Positions 10,590 to 21,517 of a stretch of 64,000 nt of DNA are shown one piece after another. Position numbers and translations under genes: made by a program. The notes under the pieces are model-generated. The model saw only the letters and a program-made list of their open reading frames with translations, searched no databases and was not told the DNA's origin. The DNA is from Mesostigma viride (taxonomy: Eukaryota > Streptophyta > Mesostigmatophyceae > Mesostigmatales > Mesostigmataceae), in contig RPFO01001885.1 of the NCBI GenBank assembly GCA_009746045.1, forward strand, positions 1 through 64,000, read 5' to 3'. Each line of letters starts with the position of its first letter. The stretch's first letter is position 1.

Positions 10590-11674
10590 ATGGAGTCTGA
10601 TCGTCGCTCTTCTAGCCCTGCTGACAGTGGTGACGAAAAGCGTAGACACCACCGGCCTTCGGACAGTGATGAGGAAGGGCCAGAAAAAAGCGGGCGGAAA
10701 AGATATCAAATCTCAAGGCGATGCACGACTTGCGAGGCAACATACCAGCTCCTATTTCTAGACGCCCCTCGCTGAACGAGCGGCAGGCTTTTGTACATAA
10801 AGTGGTGGCCCTGGTGGAGCTGATGGAGGAGTTGAAGATAGAGAAGCCGCTGGAATTTCTTCGGTCCACGCGTTTGTACGACTCGTCAGCAAACCTGAGG
10901 TTTTTCAAGCTGCTCGAGAGGGGAGCAAACAACAAGGCGCCCCTCGATTGGTTTCTGAAGGAGGTAATTCGTCTTTTCCAGCCGAAGCAGGAGGATTTAC
11001 TGATGGAGCACCTCGGTAATTTCGTCGGCTGGATGTGCCCTCCGGGGTGTGATCGCTTGGAGAACTTCCGGGAGTACTGCGATATGCTGGACGAGAGTAT
11101 AATTCCGTGGGATCCGGCAGTCCAGCTTATTCAATGGGTCCGGGCGGCGGATTTTAGCCCGGAGGAGCGGACGTGCGTCATGTCCCAGTTGAGCGGTTGC
11201 TTGGCTGACCTGGTCGAGGGTCGTCGTCGCTTGGAGACGCTGTTGAGCGGATCGAAGCTGGCCGATCTGACTGCCAGAACTGCAAAGGTAAGCAAGGTGA
11301 GTGAGTCCCCTGCTAACATGCAGTCTTTGGCAGCCGAGGTCAACCGTATGCACACGTTGCTGGGTCGCTTGTCCGTTCCTGCTCAAGGGTCGCAGCTGGC
11401 TGTGTGCACTTTTTGCGGCAAGTCTGGCCATGCAGCAGCTGTGTGCAGGTCAAGACAGAAGCAAGCTGGCTGCAACTACTGTGGAAAGCCCGGTCATATG
11501 GAGGACGTGTGCAGATTCAAGAAGAGGATCATTCATCCAGTTTCCAACAACCCGGCGGGTCGCCCACCTGCTCCTCAAGGGCGGGCCTGCTGGAAGTGTG
11601 GTCGTCTTGGGCATCTCTCCAAGAAGTGCCCCAGCCACAAGAATCCCAGCCCCAAGGATGAGCAGAAAAATTAG
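10590..11674 (+). CDS. gag of the divergent Copia-like element
   Basis: The capsid/nucleocapsid ORF packages element RNA. The main frame (10721-11674, 317 aa) has a helical capsid-like region, then three zinc knuckles of the CX2CX4HX4C type: CTFCGKSGHAAAVC, CNYCGKPGHMEDVC and CWKCGRLGHLSKKC. An upstream ATG at 10590 opens a Ser/Asp/Arg-rich leader in another frame that overlaps the main frame near 10700, so either translation starts at 10721 or one base is missing around the A-run at 10683-10688. The stop at 11672 overlaps the pol frame, which is open from 11662. Three knuckles are more than the usual one in Copia. Confidence 0.85.
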
Positions 11675-11675
11675 A
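11660..11675 (+). promoter_or_regulatory. Possible -1 ribosomal frameshift site, gag to pol
   Basis: In the gag frame the end reads GAG CAG AAA AAT TAG. The G-AAA-AAT run followed at once by the stop would let ribosomes slip back one base into the pol frame. The first base of the heptamer is G not A, so the site is imperfect. No pseudoknot was modelled. Confidence 0.35.
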
Positions 11676-14600
11676 TGCCCTGTCAAGTCCTGATGTGACT
11701 GTGCCTTGCACCGGGCTTGCACAGGAAGATGTTACAAATGCGGACGAGGTCCAAGGGGGGCCCCATGGGGACGGGACCCCATATGTATCACAGCCTGAAC
11801 TGATCTCAGACAAGCAATGTTCTTGGGCACATGGGAACCCTTATGCTGTACTCTGTCACGATGATGATGACTCAACCAAGGGAATACTGGCTGAGGTGAA
11901 TGAACCAGCTGGTGCTGCAACAGCTGATGATCAATACTGCTTGCCTGAATGCAATAATAACAAAATAAATAATTTTCCAGTCCTGGCTGATTGTCAGGCT
12001 GAAGGGATTGACATTTCCCACACTGAGTTGGCCAAGAAATTGCATGTTATTTGTGGCCATGGGTCTAATGCCTTGCCCCTGTGTGCTAAGTTGAGAAGCA
12101 AGGGGTTGGTAAGTGCATTGAGGCAAGTTATGGCCAAGTGTGGATGTACCCAGCTGGCCAATAGACCACCTCGTTATCACACGAAAACCCCACCTGTGGA
12201 GAGAGGACATATACAAGTGGATATCCTCTTCTTCTCAGGATGGAAGCACTTGCCGTATATCATGGCAGTGGATGAGTGGTCTAGATATAAGGCCTTAGAG
12301 CCTATGGTCTCCATGCATAAAGAACACTTATATGTGGCTATGCAGTTAGTGCTAGCACATTTTCCTGTGATTACCCACGTGCAAACTGACCTTCAATTCA
12401 GGCCCCTTCAGCAGGTGGCCGGATCTTCTGGATTGGAGTTCCTTGTGTTCGTGGGCCGAGAGGATCATGAGGCTCAAGGGAAGATCAATAAAATGGCCAG
12501 TGAAGTCAAGAAGTTACAGGCATCCGGTGACTACCCGGGGTTGCTCAAAACTAATTACCTGGATAGGACGGCTGCTTGTAGGGCCCTTGAATCAACTTTA
12601 AATGAGGGCAGAGTGTTGAGGATCCCATTTACTGATCTATGGGTGACTCCTAAGGGCCTGAATTATTCTTTGTACCCTGAATCCACGATGAAAGCCTGGA
12701 ATCAATATTTAAATGATGAGCATCTCAGGCTGAAGAGAAAAGATAGATATCGGGGTTCCATGAATTTTAACCAAGGTCAGGCTGTATGGGTCTATAAGGA
12801 GGGACCTCCTCTCAAGAGGGGGAAATGGGAAGGCCCTGCTGTTATTAAGGACCTCCAGGTAGACCAGAAAACTGCTGATGTGGAACGTGATGGAAGGGTC
12901 TACCACGTATCTTGGCACAGGATCAAACCAGTCTTGCCCGATGTAGATGTGTTGGGCCCAAATAATAAGAACAATCCGGGCAATGAAGAACTGGTCGTCC
13001 CATCAGTACGTCAAGAGGTAAACCAAGCGAAGCCAAGCCAAACCCAACTCGGCGGTCTGCTACCCACATGGCAAGAGGCAATGCAGGGGGGACCATCTGA
13101 ATCTGATCTGACCGGTGTACAACGGGATGACGAACAGATGAGGGTTGCTTTGTCCTGCCCTATGACTGCATCTCATGGAGGGAGTTTTGTAGAGCCGGGG
13201 TGTGGCATTGCACTCCCTGCGGGGGCCACAATAGGTGAAGAGGCAAAGCTAAGTGAGGCTGTATCTCTTAAGAGGAAGGTTATGGATTTAACCCCTGGTG
13301 AGCCACAGTTGGCTAAGAATTCAGCCAAGTGTGAATGCCCGATTGCAACTCCTCCTTATTGCAATCAGGAAGGAGCCATCAATGGTTCTGCCCCAGAACA
13401 TGGCCCATTGGGTGGACTGCAGCCATCCAAGAGGCAGAAATTCTCTCTGTCTAATGTTGTTAAGTATTTGCAGCGCCCTAAGGTGGCATTGTTAAATGTC
13501 CCTAAGGAAGATATCCTTCTTATCAACGGGTTCGCAGTGGACAGCCAGGCAGAGGTATCCATTATCAGTCCCGAAGATATAGAGGGTTATACTATCCTTC
13601 CCAGTAAATGGAAACGTATACAAGATTTTAATGGGAAAGTTGCCTACCCCGTGATAGGTGAAATCCATGTCCCTCTACTTGGTACCTTAACTCCTATTTG
13701 CGTAATAGAGGGATATGATGGACCAATCATTATTGGTCAGCCGTTTCTCCTGCAAAAGGGTGTCAGTTTGTATGAAGGGAAGGAGCTCCGTCGGGAGGGA
13801 TGTAACCCAATTCCCCTCAATAACTTTACCTGCCAATTGCCATTGGCGCGTGTGGCGGATGCTATGTGGAGCTCAACCCCTAAGGTGGCATCAATAGCAG
13901 GAAGTAAGTGGGCTAAGGTTCCCCCTGCCAAGGAGCTTATTACTCCTACTGCTTTGGACCCGTCTTCGCTTGGCTTGAGTTTCCATAGTTTGGCAAACAA
14001 AAGTCAAGTGAAGTGGCCGCAACTCTGTGAGGAGTGCTCTACTTATGAAGGATTGGAAGGGTGGAGATCAGCCATGAATAAAAGCTTGGACGAATGGTTC
14101 GAGCTTAACTGCTTTGAGCCCACTAATGAAATGCCTCCAGATGCACAAATGCTTCGCCTCAAACTCACCTTGAAGAAGAAACAGGTGAAAGATGAAAAGC
14201 CGATCCCTCATGTGAGACCAGTCTTGAACCAATTTCATGGAACGAGTGACATGACCAAGGAAGAGTTATATACCCCAGGTCTGTCGCACATAGCATTTAG
14301 GCTGGTACTCTGTATTTTACTGGGTGCCTTGAACAAGGGCCTAGCATACCTGGCTGCAGTAATGGACTTTACCAGAGCGTTTCTGCACAGCAGTCAGAAG
14401 GTGGCTGAGAATCTCTGGAAAGGCCACAGACCCCTCTTCGTAAGGACGCCAAAGTTCTGGCTCCCCGAAGTTCATGCCAAGTATATGAAGATCCTAAAAG
14501 GGGTAGAAGGTCTGACCAGTAGTCCAGCTATCTGGAGGAAGACATTGGAGCCATTCCTGACAGGATTGGGCTTCACTGTGAGTACATTATGTCCTAGCCT

Positions 14601-15567
14601 GTTCGTAAGAAAGGCTAAAGGAAATCCTGCAGTGCTAATGCTACATGGGGATGATACCTTCCATATGGGAGAGGCAGACTGGGTTCACAATATTCATGCC
14701 CAAGCTAACGCAACCTTCCCCGTTGGAAAAAGAATAGATCTAACATTTCGGCAATCTGTACCCTACTGTGGCATGGATCTAACCCTGTTCAAGAACGAGA
14801 CAGGATGGCATCTTAAGATGCAACTTTCTAAGGCTTATAAGGATAACCTTCTTAACAGCCTTAAAGAGTTGGGACGCCTTACGCCCAATGATTGCCCCAA
14901 GCTACGGGGAAAGCTGGGCTGGATGGCAGTTACCATAAGTCCTGACTTGGCGGTCATTGCTCGAATGCCTGATGACATTTTAATAAAGATGGGGGTTAAG
15001 AATCTGATAAAATACATTGAGAACTCACCTCCACTTGTATTATCAGGCATTGACTGGGAAAAACCCATTCAAATTATCACATACTCTGATAGCAGCCAAG
15101 AATCTCGCAAGATTGACAAACTCAGGGCGAGGGCTGCTGGGGTCGTGACCGTCGCTAATGCTGCAGGTGTTCCCTCTGTGGTGGCCTGGTATAGCTATCT
15201 GCAGAGAAGAGTCTTTGAGGGCATTGATACTGCAGAATGCAGGGCCTATGCTGAGGCTGTTCGCACATCAATGTATGTTCGCGAACTCCTTCATTGGATT
15301 CTTCAAGCCACAACTGCTCTGCAGTCTTCTATCACTGTCCTATGTGATAACTTGCATGTGGTCAGCTTCATGAACAAGGACAGTGCTGCCAGCCCTGACT
15401 TAGACTACATCGTAGCCAAGGAACTGAGCCAAGGCGTCAAAACCCAGCACATCGAGGGTCGACTCAATGTTGCTGATGCCCTGAGCAAAACCTTTACCAA
15501 GGCTGTGGCAGCCTATGGTCTGCTTAGGGAGCTCATGAGTGGGCGTGGTCCCCTTAACATGGGCTAA
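11662..15567 (+). CDS. pol (IN-PR-RT-RH order) of the divergent Copia-like element
   Basis: The frame is open from 11662, in -1 relative to gag, with no clear ATG. Counting residues from 11695, an HHCC-like region starts near residue 109 (LHVICGHGS ... KCGCT). An integrase core follows with Asp in HIQVDILFF, Asp in HVQTDLQ and Glu in DHEAQGKIN (only 26 residues between the last two). Next comes a GPY/F-like tail (KRGKWEGPAVI). The protease-like domain comes after that: VDSQAEVSII near 615, then GPIIIGQPFL. RT spans about 770-1090 with HGDD at 984-987 where Copia has YVDD. RNase H is near 1131-1260 (YSDSS, AECRAYAEA, CDNLHVVSF, VADALSK). Order and active-site variants are unusual; family call Copia-like is by RT/RH. 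Confidence 0.85.
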   Translation, partial: AEKLDALSSPDVTVPCTGLAQEDVTNADEVQGGPHGDGTPYVSQPELISDKQCSWAHGNPYAVLCHDDDDSTKGILAEVNEPAGAATADDQYCLPECNNNKINNFPVLADCQAEGIDISHTELAKKLHVICGHGSNALPLCAKLRSKGLVSALRQVMAKCGCTQLANRPPRYHTKTPPVERGHIQVDILFFSGWKHLPYIMAVDEWSRYKALEPMVSMHKEHLYVAMQLVLAHFPVITHVQTDLQFRPLQQVAGSSGLEFLVFVGREDHEAQGKINKMASEVKKLQASGDYPGLLKTNYLDRTAACRALESTLNEGRVLRIPFTDLWVTPKGLNYSLYPESTMKAWNQYLNDEHLRLKRKDRYRGSMNFNQGQAVWVYKEGPPLKRGKWEGPAVIKDLQVDQKTADVERDGRVYHVSWHRIKPVLPDVDVLGPNNKNNPGNEELVVPSVRQEVNQAKPSQTQLGGLLPTWQEAMQGGPSESDLTGVQRDDEQMRVALSCPMTASHGGSFVEPGCGIALPAGATIGEEAKLSEAVSLKRKVMDLTPGEPQLAKNSAKCECPIATPPYCNQEGAINGSAPEHGPLGGLQPSKRQKFSLSNVVKYLQRPKVALLNVPKEDILLINGFAVDSQAEVSIISPEDIEGYTILPSKWKRIQDFNGKVAYPVIGEIHVPLLGTLTPICVIEGYDGPIIIGQPFLLQKGVSLYEGKELRREGCNPIPLNNFTCQLPLARVADAMWSSTPKVASIAGSKWAKVPPAKELITPTALDPSSLGLSFHSLANKSQVKWPQLCEECSTYEGLEGWRSAMNKSLDEWFELNCFEPTNEMPPDAQMLRLKLTLKKKQVKDEKPIPHVRPVLNQFHGTSDMTKEELYTPGLSHIAFRLVLCILLGALNKGLAYLAAVMDFTRAFLHSSQKVAENLWKGHRPLFVRTPKFWLPEVHAKYMKILKGVEGLTSSPAIWRKTLEPFLTGLGFTVSTLCPSLFVRKAKGNPAVLMLHGDDTFHMGEADWVHNIHAQANATFPVGKRIDLTFRQSVPYCGMDLTLFKNETGWHLKMQLSKAYKDNLLNSLKELGRLTPNDCPKLRGKLGWMAVTISPDLAVIARMPDDILIKMGVKNLIKYIENSPPLVLSGIDWEKPIQIITYSDSSQESRKIDKLRARAAGVVTVANAAGVPSVVAWYSYLQRRVFEGIDTAECRAYAEAVRTSMYVRELLHWILQATTALQSSITVLCDNLHVVSFMNKDSAASPDLDYIVAKELSQGVKTQHIEGRLNVADALSKTFTKAVAAYGLLRELMSGRGPLNMG

Positions 15568-15824
15568 GTCACGACCAGCCGTGGGCCTTGCCTAATGCCC
15601 CTGCGGATAGGTTTTTATCCCTTGAGGTTTTCCCTATCAACGGTTTGGCCGTCTCCTCCTGGACTAAGGTTTTGCATTCCAGAAGCGTGCCGAAGTCCAG
15701 TTCAGGAAAGCAGCTTCACTAGATGTGAAAATAAGCCCGTCAATTGATGCGGCCGATAGGGGTTTAAACACCTCTCAATACATCACATTTGCCGGTCTTA
15801 TTTCACACTTGAAAAGTGGGCTGG

Positions 15825-16280
15825 AGTTGAGCCAGGTGGCTCATATGCAATGGATGCCACTATAATACAGATTAGTACAGCGTTGAAAGAATTAGTATTG
15901 GCATCCGCATAACAGTACAGTAGTAGAAGCCAGTCAGCTGCTAAGGATCGGAATATGTCCTTGGTAGTTGTGCTGCTTCTGGTGCGACGTCAGAATAACC
16001 TACGCCGTACAATCGTATCTAGCGCAAAGTCTTTGTATGCGCCAAGTATCTGCAGTACCAAATAGTTGGTTGCTGCAAGTGTTTCTAGAAGGATCTATTC
16101 CACGTAAGTCATTGACGTGGATTCGTTGACGCAATCAATTGCGCGTTGACGAGAGTGAAAGCGAACGCAATATATTCAATTGCTGTGCGTAAAGTCATTA
16201 ACGAAGTTGAATACGAAAGCAAAGAACATATGTGTGTGTGTTTTCAATTACAAAGCATCAAAACTTGTTCCAGCATAACT
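15825..16280 (+). repeat. 3' LTR of divergent Copia-like element
   Basis: It looks identical to the 5' LTR and is followed by the TTAAA target duplication. The purine-rich tract directly precedes it. Confidence 0.92.
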
Positions 16281-16446
16281 TTAAATGCACCCAACAGTGC
16301 AAATGAGCTCAGATTAACCTGGAAGTAAGCAAACACTTTACTTGCAACATCTGCAGGCTGGCTGCAAAGTTGCACCTTGATTGAACACCAACTAGTTACA
16401 TGATTCTGCTGTCACGCGTCACTCTCGCGCAAAATTTGGATATATA

Positions 16447-16614
16447 ATGCACCGGGAGGACCGGCTGGACCTGGAGGGCCAGCGGGCCCCATGGTCGGCG
16501 CGGACCTGGACGTCATATTGGCGTCAGCGCTTGTCGGTGGCGCTGACTCGGGCCATGGCTGACATCATGCTCCGCCGTACGCGGGCTGATTTTGCGGTGC
16601 AGCAGGGCTATTAG
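16447..16614 (+). CDS. Small 55-aa ORF, unrecognised
   Basis: An ATG in a TATATAATG context opens a 55-codon frame ending TAG. The product is basic and Trp/Arg-rich, with WTSYWRQRLSVALTRAMADI in the middle and RTRADFAVQQGY at the end. The local GC content is much higher than in the flanking AT-rich DNA, and codon third positions are mostly G/C, as in the pol genes here. It may be the tail of a LINE or other element protein rather than an independent gene. Confidence 0.35.
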   Translation: MHREDRLDLEGQRAPWSARTWTSYWRQRLSVALTRAMADIMLRRTRADFAVQQGY

Positions 16615-18355
16615 GTTCCTCCCGTTAGGCGTTTCCATTGGTCTTATCGTAGTATAGAGCTTTGACATGGCTCTGTACATAGGTTTATAGCTGGGCGTTT
16701 GCTTTGGTTTGAGTGATTTCACTCTGCTGTAAGTAATTATATTTTTAATATATAATGCACCACAGGTAGCGCAAATGAGTTCAGACAGAGCTGAAATTTT
16801 TAATGCAATTTAAATAGAGCATGCTGAACATGATTGCCAAGTATTACCTCAGTCACACCACCGATGACGATGTGTCACAGTGACACGTGACAGCAGCCAA
16901 CATCATATAATAATATTTCCTTACAAGTTCATACCCCATAACAGTACGAGCTGAGGTAAGGTTGATCTCCAACTTGGTTATCTCCACCCATACATGTGGC
17001 ATGCACTTCATCATGGAAATACATGAACAGTTGTCTCTTTGATACATCAATAGTATTAACTACCAACATTCCAATGGTGGGGCGTGTTAAGAGAGAGCAA
17101 CTAGTTGGCAAGTCAAATAGTGGTTCGAAGCAAACATGGCTGCACACTACATTTGCTTGCAGTTGCTATCTAACATCTCTAACACATTAACTAGCCAGCT
17201 AGCTCGCATGCCAAACAATCTTCTAAAGGTGCATGGGCATTTTTTCATGTGTTGTTCATCGTGCACCCTGGACTTACAATCCTAGTGAAGCATGGGCTAT
17301 GCACGGCAGATGGAGGATGTGGCCATGGGCATGCCATGAGCTGATGCCAGCGAAGGTGCTGGCAGCAGGCAGGTCAGGCAGCAGTAGTGGGATCTAGTGA
17401 TGCAGAATAGAGTGGCACATGTGGTAGAAAGTAATGCAGATGGCAGTAGTATGGCCAGTGGCACGAGGCAGCGATCATGAAGGTTATCGGTTATGCAGAT
17501 AGATGTTATGGTCTAGCCTTGAGGTTATGTTGCTACTGCTGCATGATGGAAGGGAAATTTATGTGGCAGGTGGCACGGTACAGCCAGCAGTGGTGTAGTG
17601 TGCAAACCAACTCATTGCATGGGGTGGGCATGTGGTGAAAGCTCTCCATTCAGTGGCAATATACCAGGTCATGATTAATTCTGTGGTGCTGGCAAGTGGT
17701 AGTGACAGATTGATCATGCCAGTGATTGATAGCAATGGTGAGCAGTAGGGTGCCTTCTTTGATACTACTGGCATAATCTGTTGTGCCAGGTGCCAGCTAT
17801 GTCAGCTGCCGATGCTGCTAAATGTGGCCCCAGTTTCTGGTGCTACGATAGAAGAGATGAAGAGGGCCGGCAGGAACTTGTGGCTGCAATCACGATCAAG
17901 GCTGCGATGGGCGAAGTCAATATGGCAGATTGTGGCAGCAATGGTGCAGGGCCTGGCGTTATCGTTTATGGCAGATTCCATACTGAGTTGTAGGGATACT
18001 GCCAGCAGTTACACCAACAGGCGAGACTCATGGTGGTGGACGTTGCTCCTGGTGGGAGTCTATAATATCTGTCATATGGGTATGCGCACACGATGCACCT
18101 GGTGGTCCTCCATGCTAACGACAGGAATGTTGGAATTGCTATGCAATCGTGGCACTGCTAACAACGGCCTAACAGTGGTAGGTGTGTTGGGGTGGTGGGG
18201 AGTGATGTGGCAGTGGTGTGGCAGCAAGCACTTTGGTAATCGTTATTGTGATGTTGTTGTGAGCCCGTAGAAGGTGTCCTGGTGAGATTCATGCCTCTTA
18301 CGCAATGCTGTAAGCCCATTGTGCACTCTGTTGTGCCCGCAACAATATTCATCAT
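16615..18355. other. Intergenic, no gene seen
   Basis: Only short open frames without motifs are present. A diverged repeat of the sequence at 16283-16311 (AATGCACC...GCAAATGAG.TCAG) occurs at 16753-16783, suggesting an old repeat flanking the Copia-like insertion. From about 17,300 to 18,300 the DNA is rich in TGGCA/GGTGG words and looks like decayed repeat. Confidence 0.4.
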
Positions 18356-18360
18356 CATAG

Positions 18361-19028
18361 TGTTACGTCCCGTGCCGGACGGTGCGAAAGATCTAATCTA
18401 GCATAAGGTGCAGTTTAATAAGCCGGCATAGCCGCGCATCCGCGTACCGCGATAGCAAGCAAAGATCACAGTAAATTGACTAACTGAGCAGCGGTTTATC
18501 CTCAGCTAGGCCTTATAGCATGATTAATTAATCTAGCTATATAACACGGCATGTCATGAGGCAAATGACATCCGGATTAGTGCCCCTTGGTCTGAGAGAG
18601 TCGTCAACACTCGTTTCATTAATCATCAAACCAAAGAGAGAGAGTCCATCGTCCACAGACCAATTTCACCTAGCTGCGCTACCAAGCTGGCAAGTTGGTG
18701 TGCAGGCGCGCCGACATGCGCGCCGATCTTCCAGATACTGCCGTCAAGCCCCAATAGGTTCTGTCTGACGTCTAGGGCCGGTCCGGCCCCTAGAAGATCT
18801 CGTACTTCTGGCTAGGCCCAAAATAACTGGTCCGGAACATACAAAGTACCAAATAAACACACGCAAGTCCCGAACTTAGGACAAATTCCCAAATAAGTCC
18901 CGAACTGAGTCCTATAGTCCGGCGGACTATGAAAGCGAGCTATCGAAAGTCCCAAACGAATAACAAATGACTTTCGACTTATTTATTGAAGGCATTGTTA
19001 CGCCCATACAAAGGTCTGGGCCGTAACA
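18361..19028 (-). repeat. 3' LTR of the Gypsy element (668 bp)
   Basis: It begins TGTTACGTCCC and ends GGCCGTAACA on the plus strand, with 7-bp terminal inverted repeats. It matches the two pieces 29169-29329 and 37278-37786 with only a few differences (for example GATCACAG/GATCGCAG and CAGATACTG/CAGATATACTG). Confidence 0.93.
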
Positions 19029-19042
19029 CTCCTCCCTTCCCC
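19029..19042 (-). promoter_or_regulatory. Gypsy polypurine tract
   Basis: On the minus strand GGGGAAGGGAGGAG lies directly upstream of the 3' LTR, the expected place for the plus-strand DNA primer. Confidence 0.85.
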
Positions 19043-19599
19043 AGGGGACGATAGCTATATCGTCCAGGCTTGGGGCGCACGCAACAAGACAATTAACACA
19101 AACAAACAAACAAGAAAAAAAGAAGCTCTTGCAAGCAAAACAAGCAACACACAAAAGCGACAATTGCCCAGGCTGGGCAGTCAGCTATAGAGAACAATAG
19201 TACAAAATCGGCCATGGGGATACTATGTCCCAACCCCTGTTCGCCAGCGGGTTAGTAAAGCCAATTCTCCCCGGCGTTGCCACACAAGGACAATTCCTTG
19301 ATAGCCGATGGGATGCTGTCGCCATCCCGTTGCAATTCATGAGGGCAAGGTGACTGGACTCTGGATCTCTGGACTGGAACAGCAGGAACAGGAACCCCCA
19401 TAATCCTTCCTGGAATCTCCCCCACTTCCCACAAATCCATCAATTAATTTCCCTCTCACCGCTGCCCTCCCTGGCGACCGCGCTAGTGCAGGGCCGCGGC
19501 AGCATATAAAATTCCGCCAGCGACCCGAATCAGAGGCGCACACCAATCAACGCCATGCAAGACAATTAACCCAATTGATGGGGTCGACCGATACCAATA

Positions 19600-21321
19600 C
19601 TACCGGATGCATGGTTGCAGGCGACGATGCTTATCACAACTGGGATAATAATCGCGCGTGGCAGACATGTTGCGCGCGACCATGCACAGTGGCGGGCACG
19701 CAACAGTTGGGGTGCGCAACAGTGATCCGCGGGGCGCGCACGCGCCAGCATGTGACAGCATTGTAAACGCCACCGCCGAGCAAAGGCCAAAATATGGATC
19801 ACGGCAGTCGTCATCAGCGACTACGGGAGGTGCTCGCGTGCAGAACTGTCCAATACGGTCGATGCAGGGAGGACCACCAAGCTGAATCACGTCTTGCCTG
19901 TGCGGAGATGCGCGCGCAAGCGCTGAACTCGTCATCCCGTCTGCAAGACTGTCCATGAGGAGGTCGCGACCCTCACATTCCTCCAATGCTAGGGCCCACC
20001 CCTCCCGACCGCGCCTTCCGTTGACGATACTCGTGGAGTACCTGGCGACCCTGCTCACCAATTTCCTCGAGGATCTTCCCGGGATTAGCGAGGTGATCCG
20101 CATTGTATGCGAGCTGGTATTCGTTCACGTTGGCGCGCGTTTGAGCGAGGTCTACCCACGTCCCGGTGGGCCAGTACGACATGAATGCGGCCAGGTATTG
20201 CGGGTGCGTGAACATGATTGTGCCCGCGTTCCAATCAATAACCCCACATCCATGCTCCGCAAAGAAACCCCCGCCATGGTCAACACTACGACGCGCACCT
20301 GGAGAGCGTTGAAGCGAAAGCCCGGAGCCCTCACAAAGTTGGGCACAACCCAGTCGAGGAATGCCTCTCCCTCGCACGGAGCATACTTGGGACAGTCAAC
20401 CTTTCGAGGTTTACCATCTACCATGTATTTTGGCAGCTCCCGCTTGGGGCCGTAACGCGTACCAGAACCCTCTGGCGTCGATTCGAGGCAGTCCTGGGGT
20501 CGCGGGGCCGCCCTCCCTGGGTGCAAGTCGAAACAGACTAGCTCGCGCATGGAGCCTCGCTCCACATACGCATGGGTTCCTGCCTCAAAGTGCAGCGGTT
20601 GCGGTCGGTGATAGTCCGCGCTGGCGACGGCCACGAACGGCGGTGGTGGGAGTTCAATGTAGACGGGAACACCCCGAAACTCGCGTAAGGGGCGTACTCG
20701 TTGTGGGCCGGGAAACGCACTGACGTAAGCGCCCACCGTCCATGGCGCCGGCTGTACGATCAACGACCCCTGCGCGGGAGATATAAAGCCCACCGCTGGT
20801 ATCGGGCCACGCCTCTCTGGTAGATGGGCGCGGGACGCCTCCACGCGGGCCACCCGCTCGGAGTAAGTTCGAGCCTCTCGGCGCGGACTCTGGGAATCCG
20901 CGGAGACGCTGCCCGCCGACACCTCGTTCGTACATGCGCGACGTCTAACTTCTCGCTGGGCATCCGGTTCCCCTTGGGGCGTTTCTGGTTGCGCTCAATA
21001 ACCTCGGAAACGGCTTGGTCAGGTCGGTCGAGCCGCCCGTTCGCCGGGTCGGTCCCGTCCCGACAAGAACCGTCATCCCCCCGTTCCCTGGGTCCGAATG
21101 GTTCGCACGGCATCACCGTCCCGTTGTTGGATCGGTGTCACCGCAGGTGTGACAGAACCGCCCGTTCGCCGAGTCGGCCCTGTTTGCACCTGGCGTTGGT
21201 CAGGAGTCTTAGGCTCCGCCAATGGCTGCGGGACGTTCATGTCCATGTCCATCCGCAAGTCAACGTTGTCAGCGAACAACGATATCCCTGGCTCCTCGCT
21301 GTCGGGCTGCTGTGGAAGCAT
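19600..21321 (-). pseudogene. Accessory ORF region between Gypsy pol and 3' LTR
   Basis: Downstream of the chromodomain the minus strand carries about 1.7 kb of protein-like frames not part of standard gag-pol. Pieces are 21321-21073, 20922-20152 (256 aa, with DYHRPQPLHFEAGTHAYVER and GEAFLDWVVPNFVRAPGF), 20377-19973 (HPQYLAAFMSYWPTGTWVDL, EYQLAYNADHLANPGK) and a further tail to about 19600. They read as one protein broken by frameshifts. No signal peptide, membrane segment or envelope motif is visible, and I do not recognise a family. The position is where env-like or antisense ORFs occur in some Gypsy elements; function unknown. Confidence 0.5.
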
Positions 21322-21517
21322 CTGCGATCATCGCACACTCGACTCAAGGCGTGTGAGTGTGAAAAAGGGGTACACTTGATACTAGGCTCTTATACCCAAT
21401 TACCACGATGGTGCGTACACATCGACGTGAATAACACAAGTGCCTTCGCGGCATCCTGGCTACACGTGATCAAGCCCGTTGTCATAGCGCCCCCACCACT
21501 ACTACCTTCGCGGTAGC

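Larger units (their letters stand above)
10070..16285 (+). mobile_element. Divergent Copia-like LTR retrotransposon with rearranged pol
   Basis: The element spans 10075-16280, flanked by a perfect 5-bp duplication TTAAA (10070-10074 and 16281-16285). Its LTRs (10075-10530, 15825-16280) are 456 bp each and appear identical by eye. They end in AGTT...AACT rather than TG...CA. The order inside is gag with three zinc knuckles, integrase, protease-like domain, reverse transcriptase and RNase H. A purine-rich stretch (GAAAAGTGGGCTGG, 15811-15824) precedes the 3' LTR and is the likely polypurine tract. Identical LTRs and a near-open coding region suggest very recent insertion. Confidence 0.9.

Noticed and set aside
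19600..21321. Envelope gene of an endogenous-retrovirus-like element
   Set aside because: No signal peptide, membrane anchor or cleavage site is visible in any fragment.
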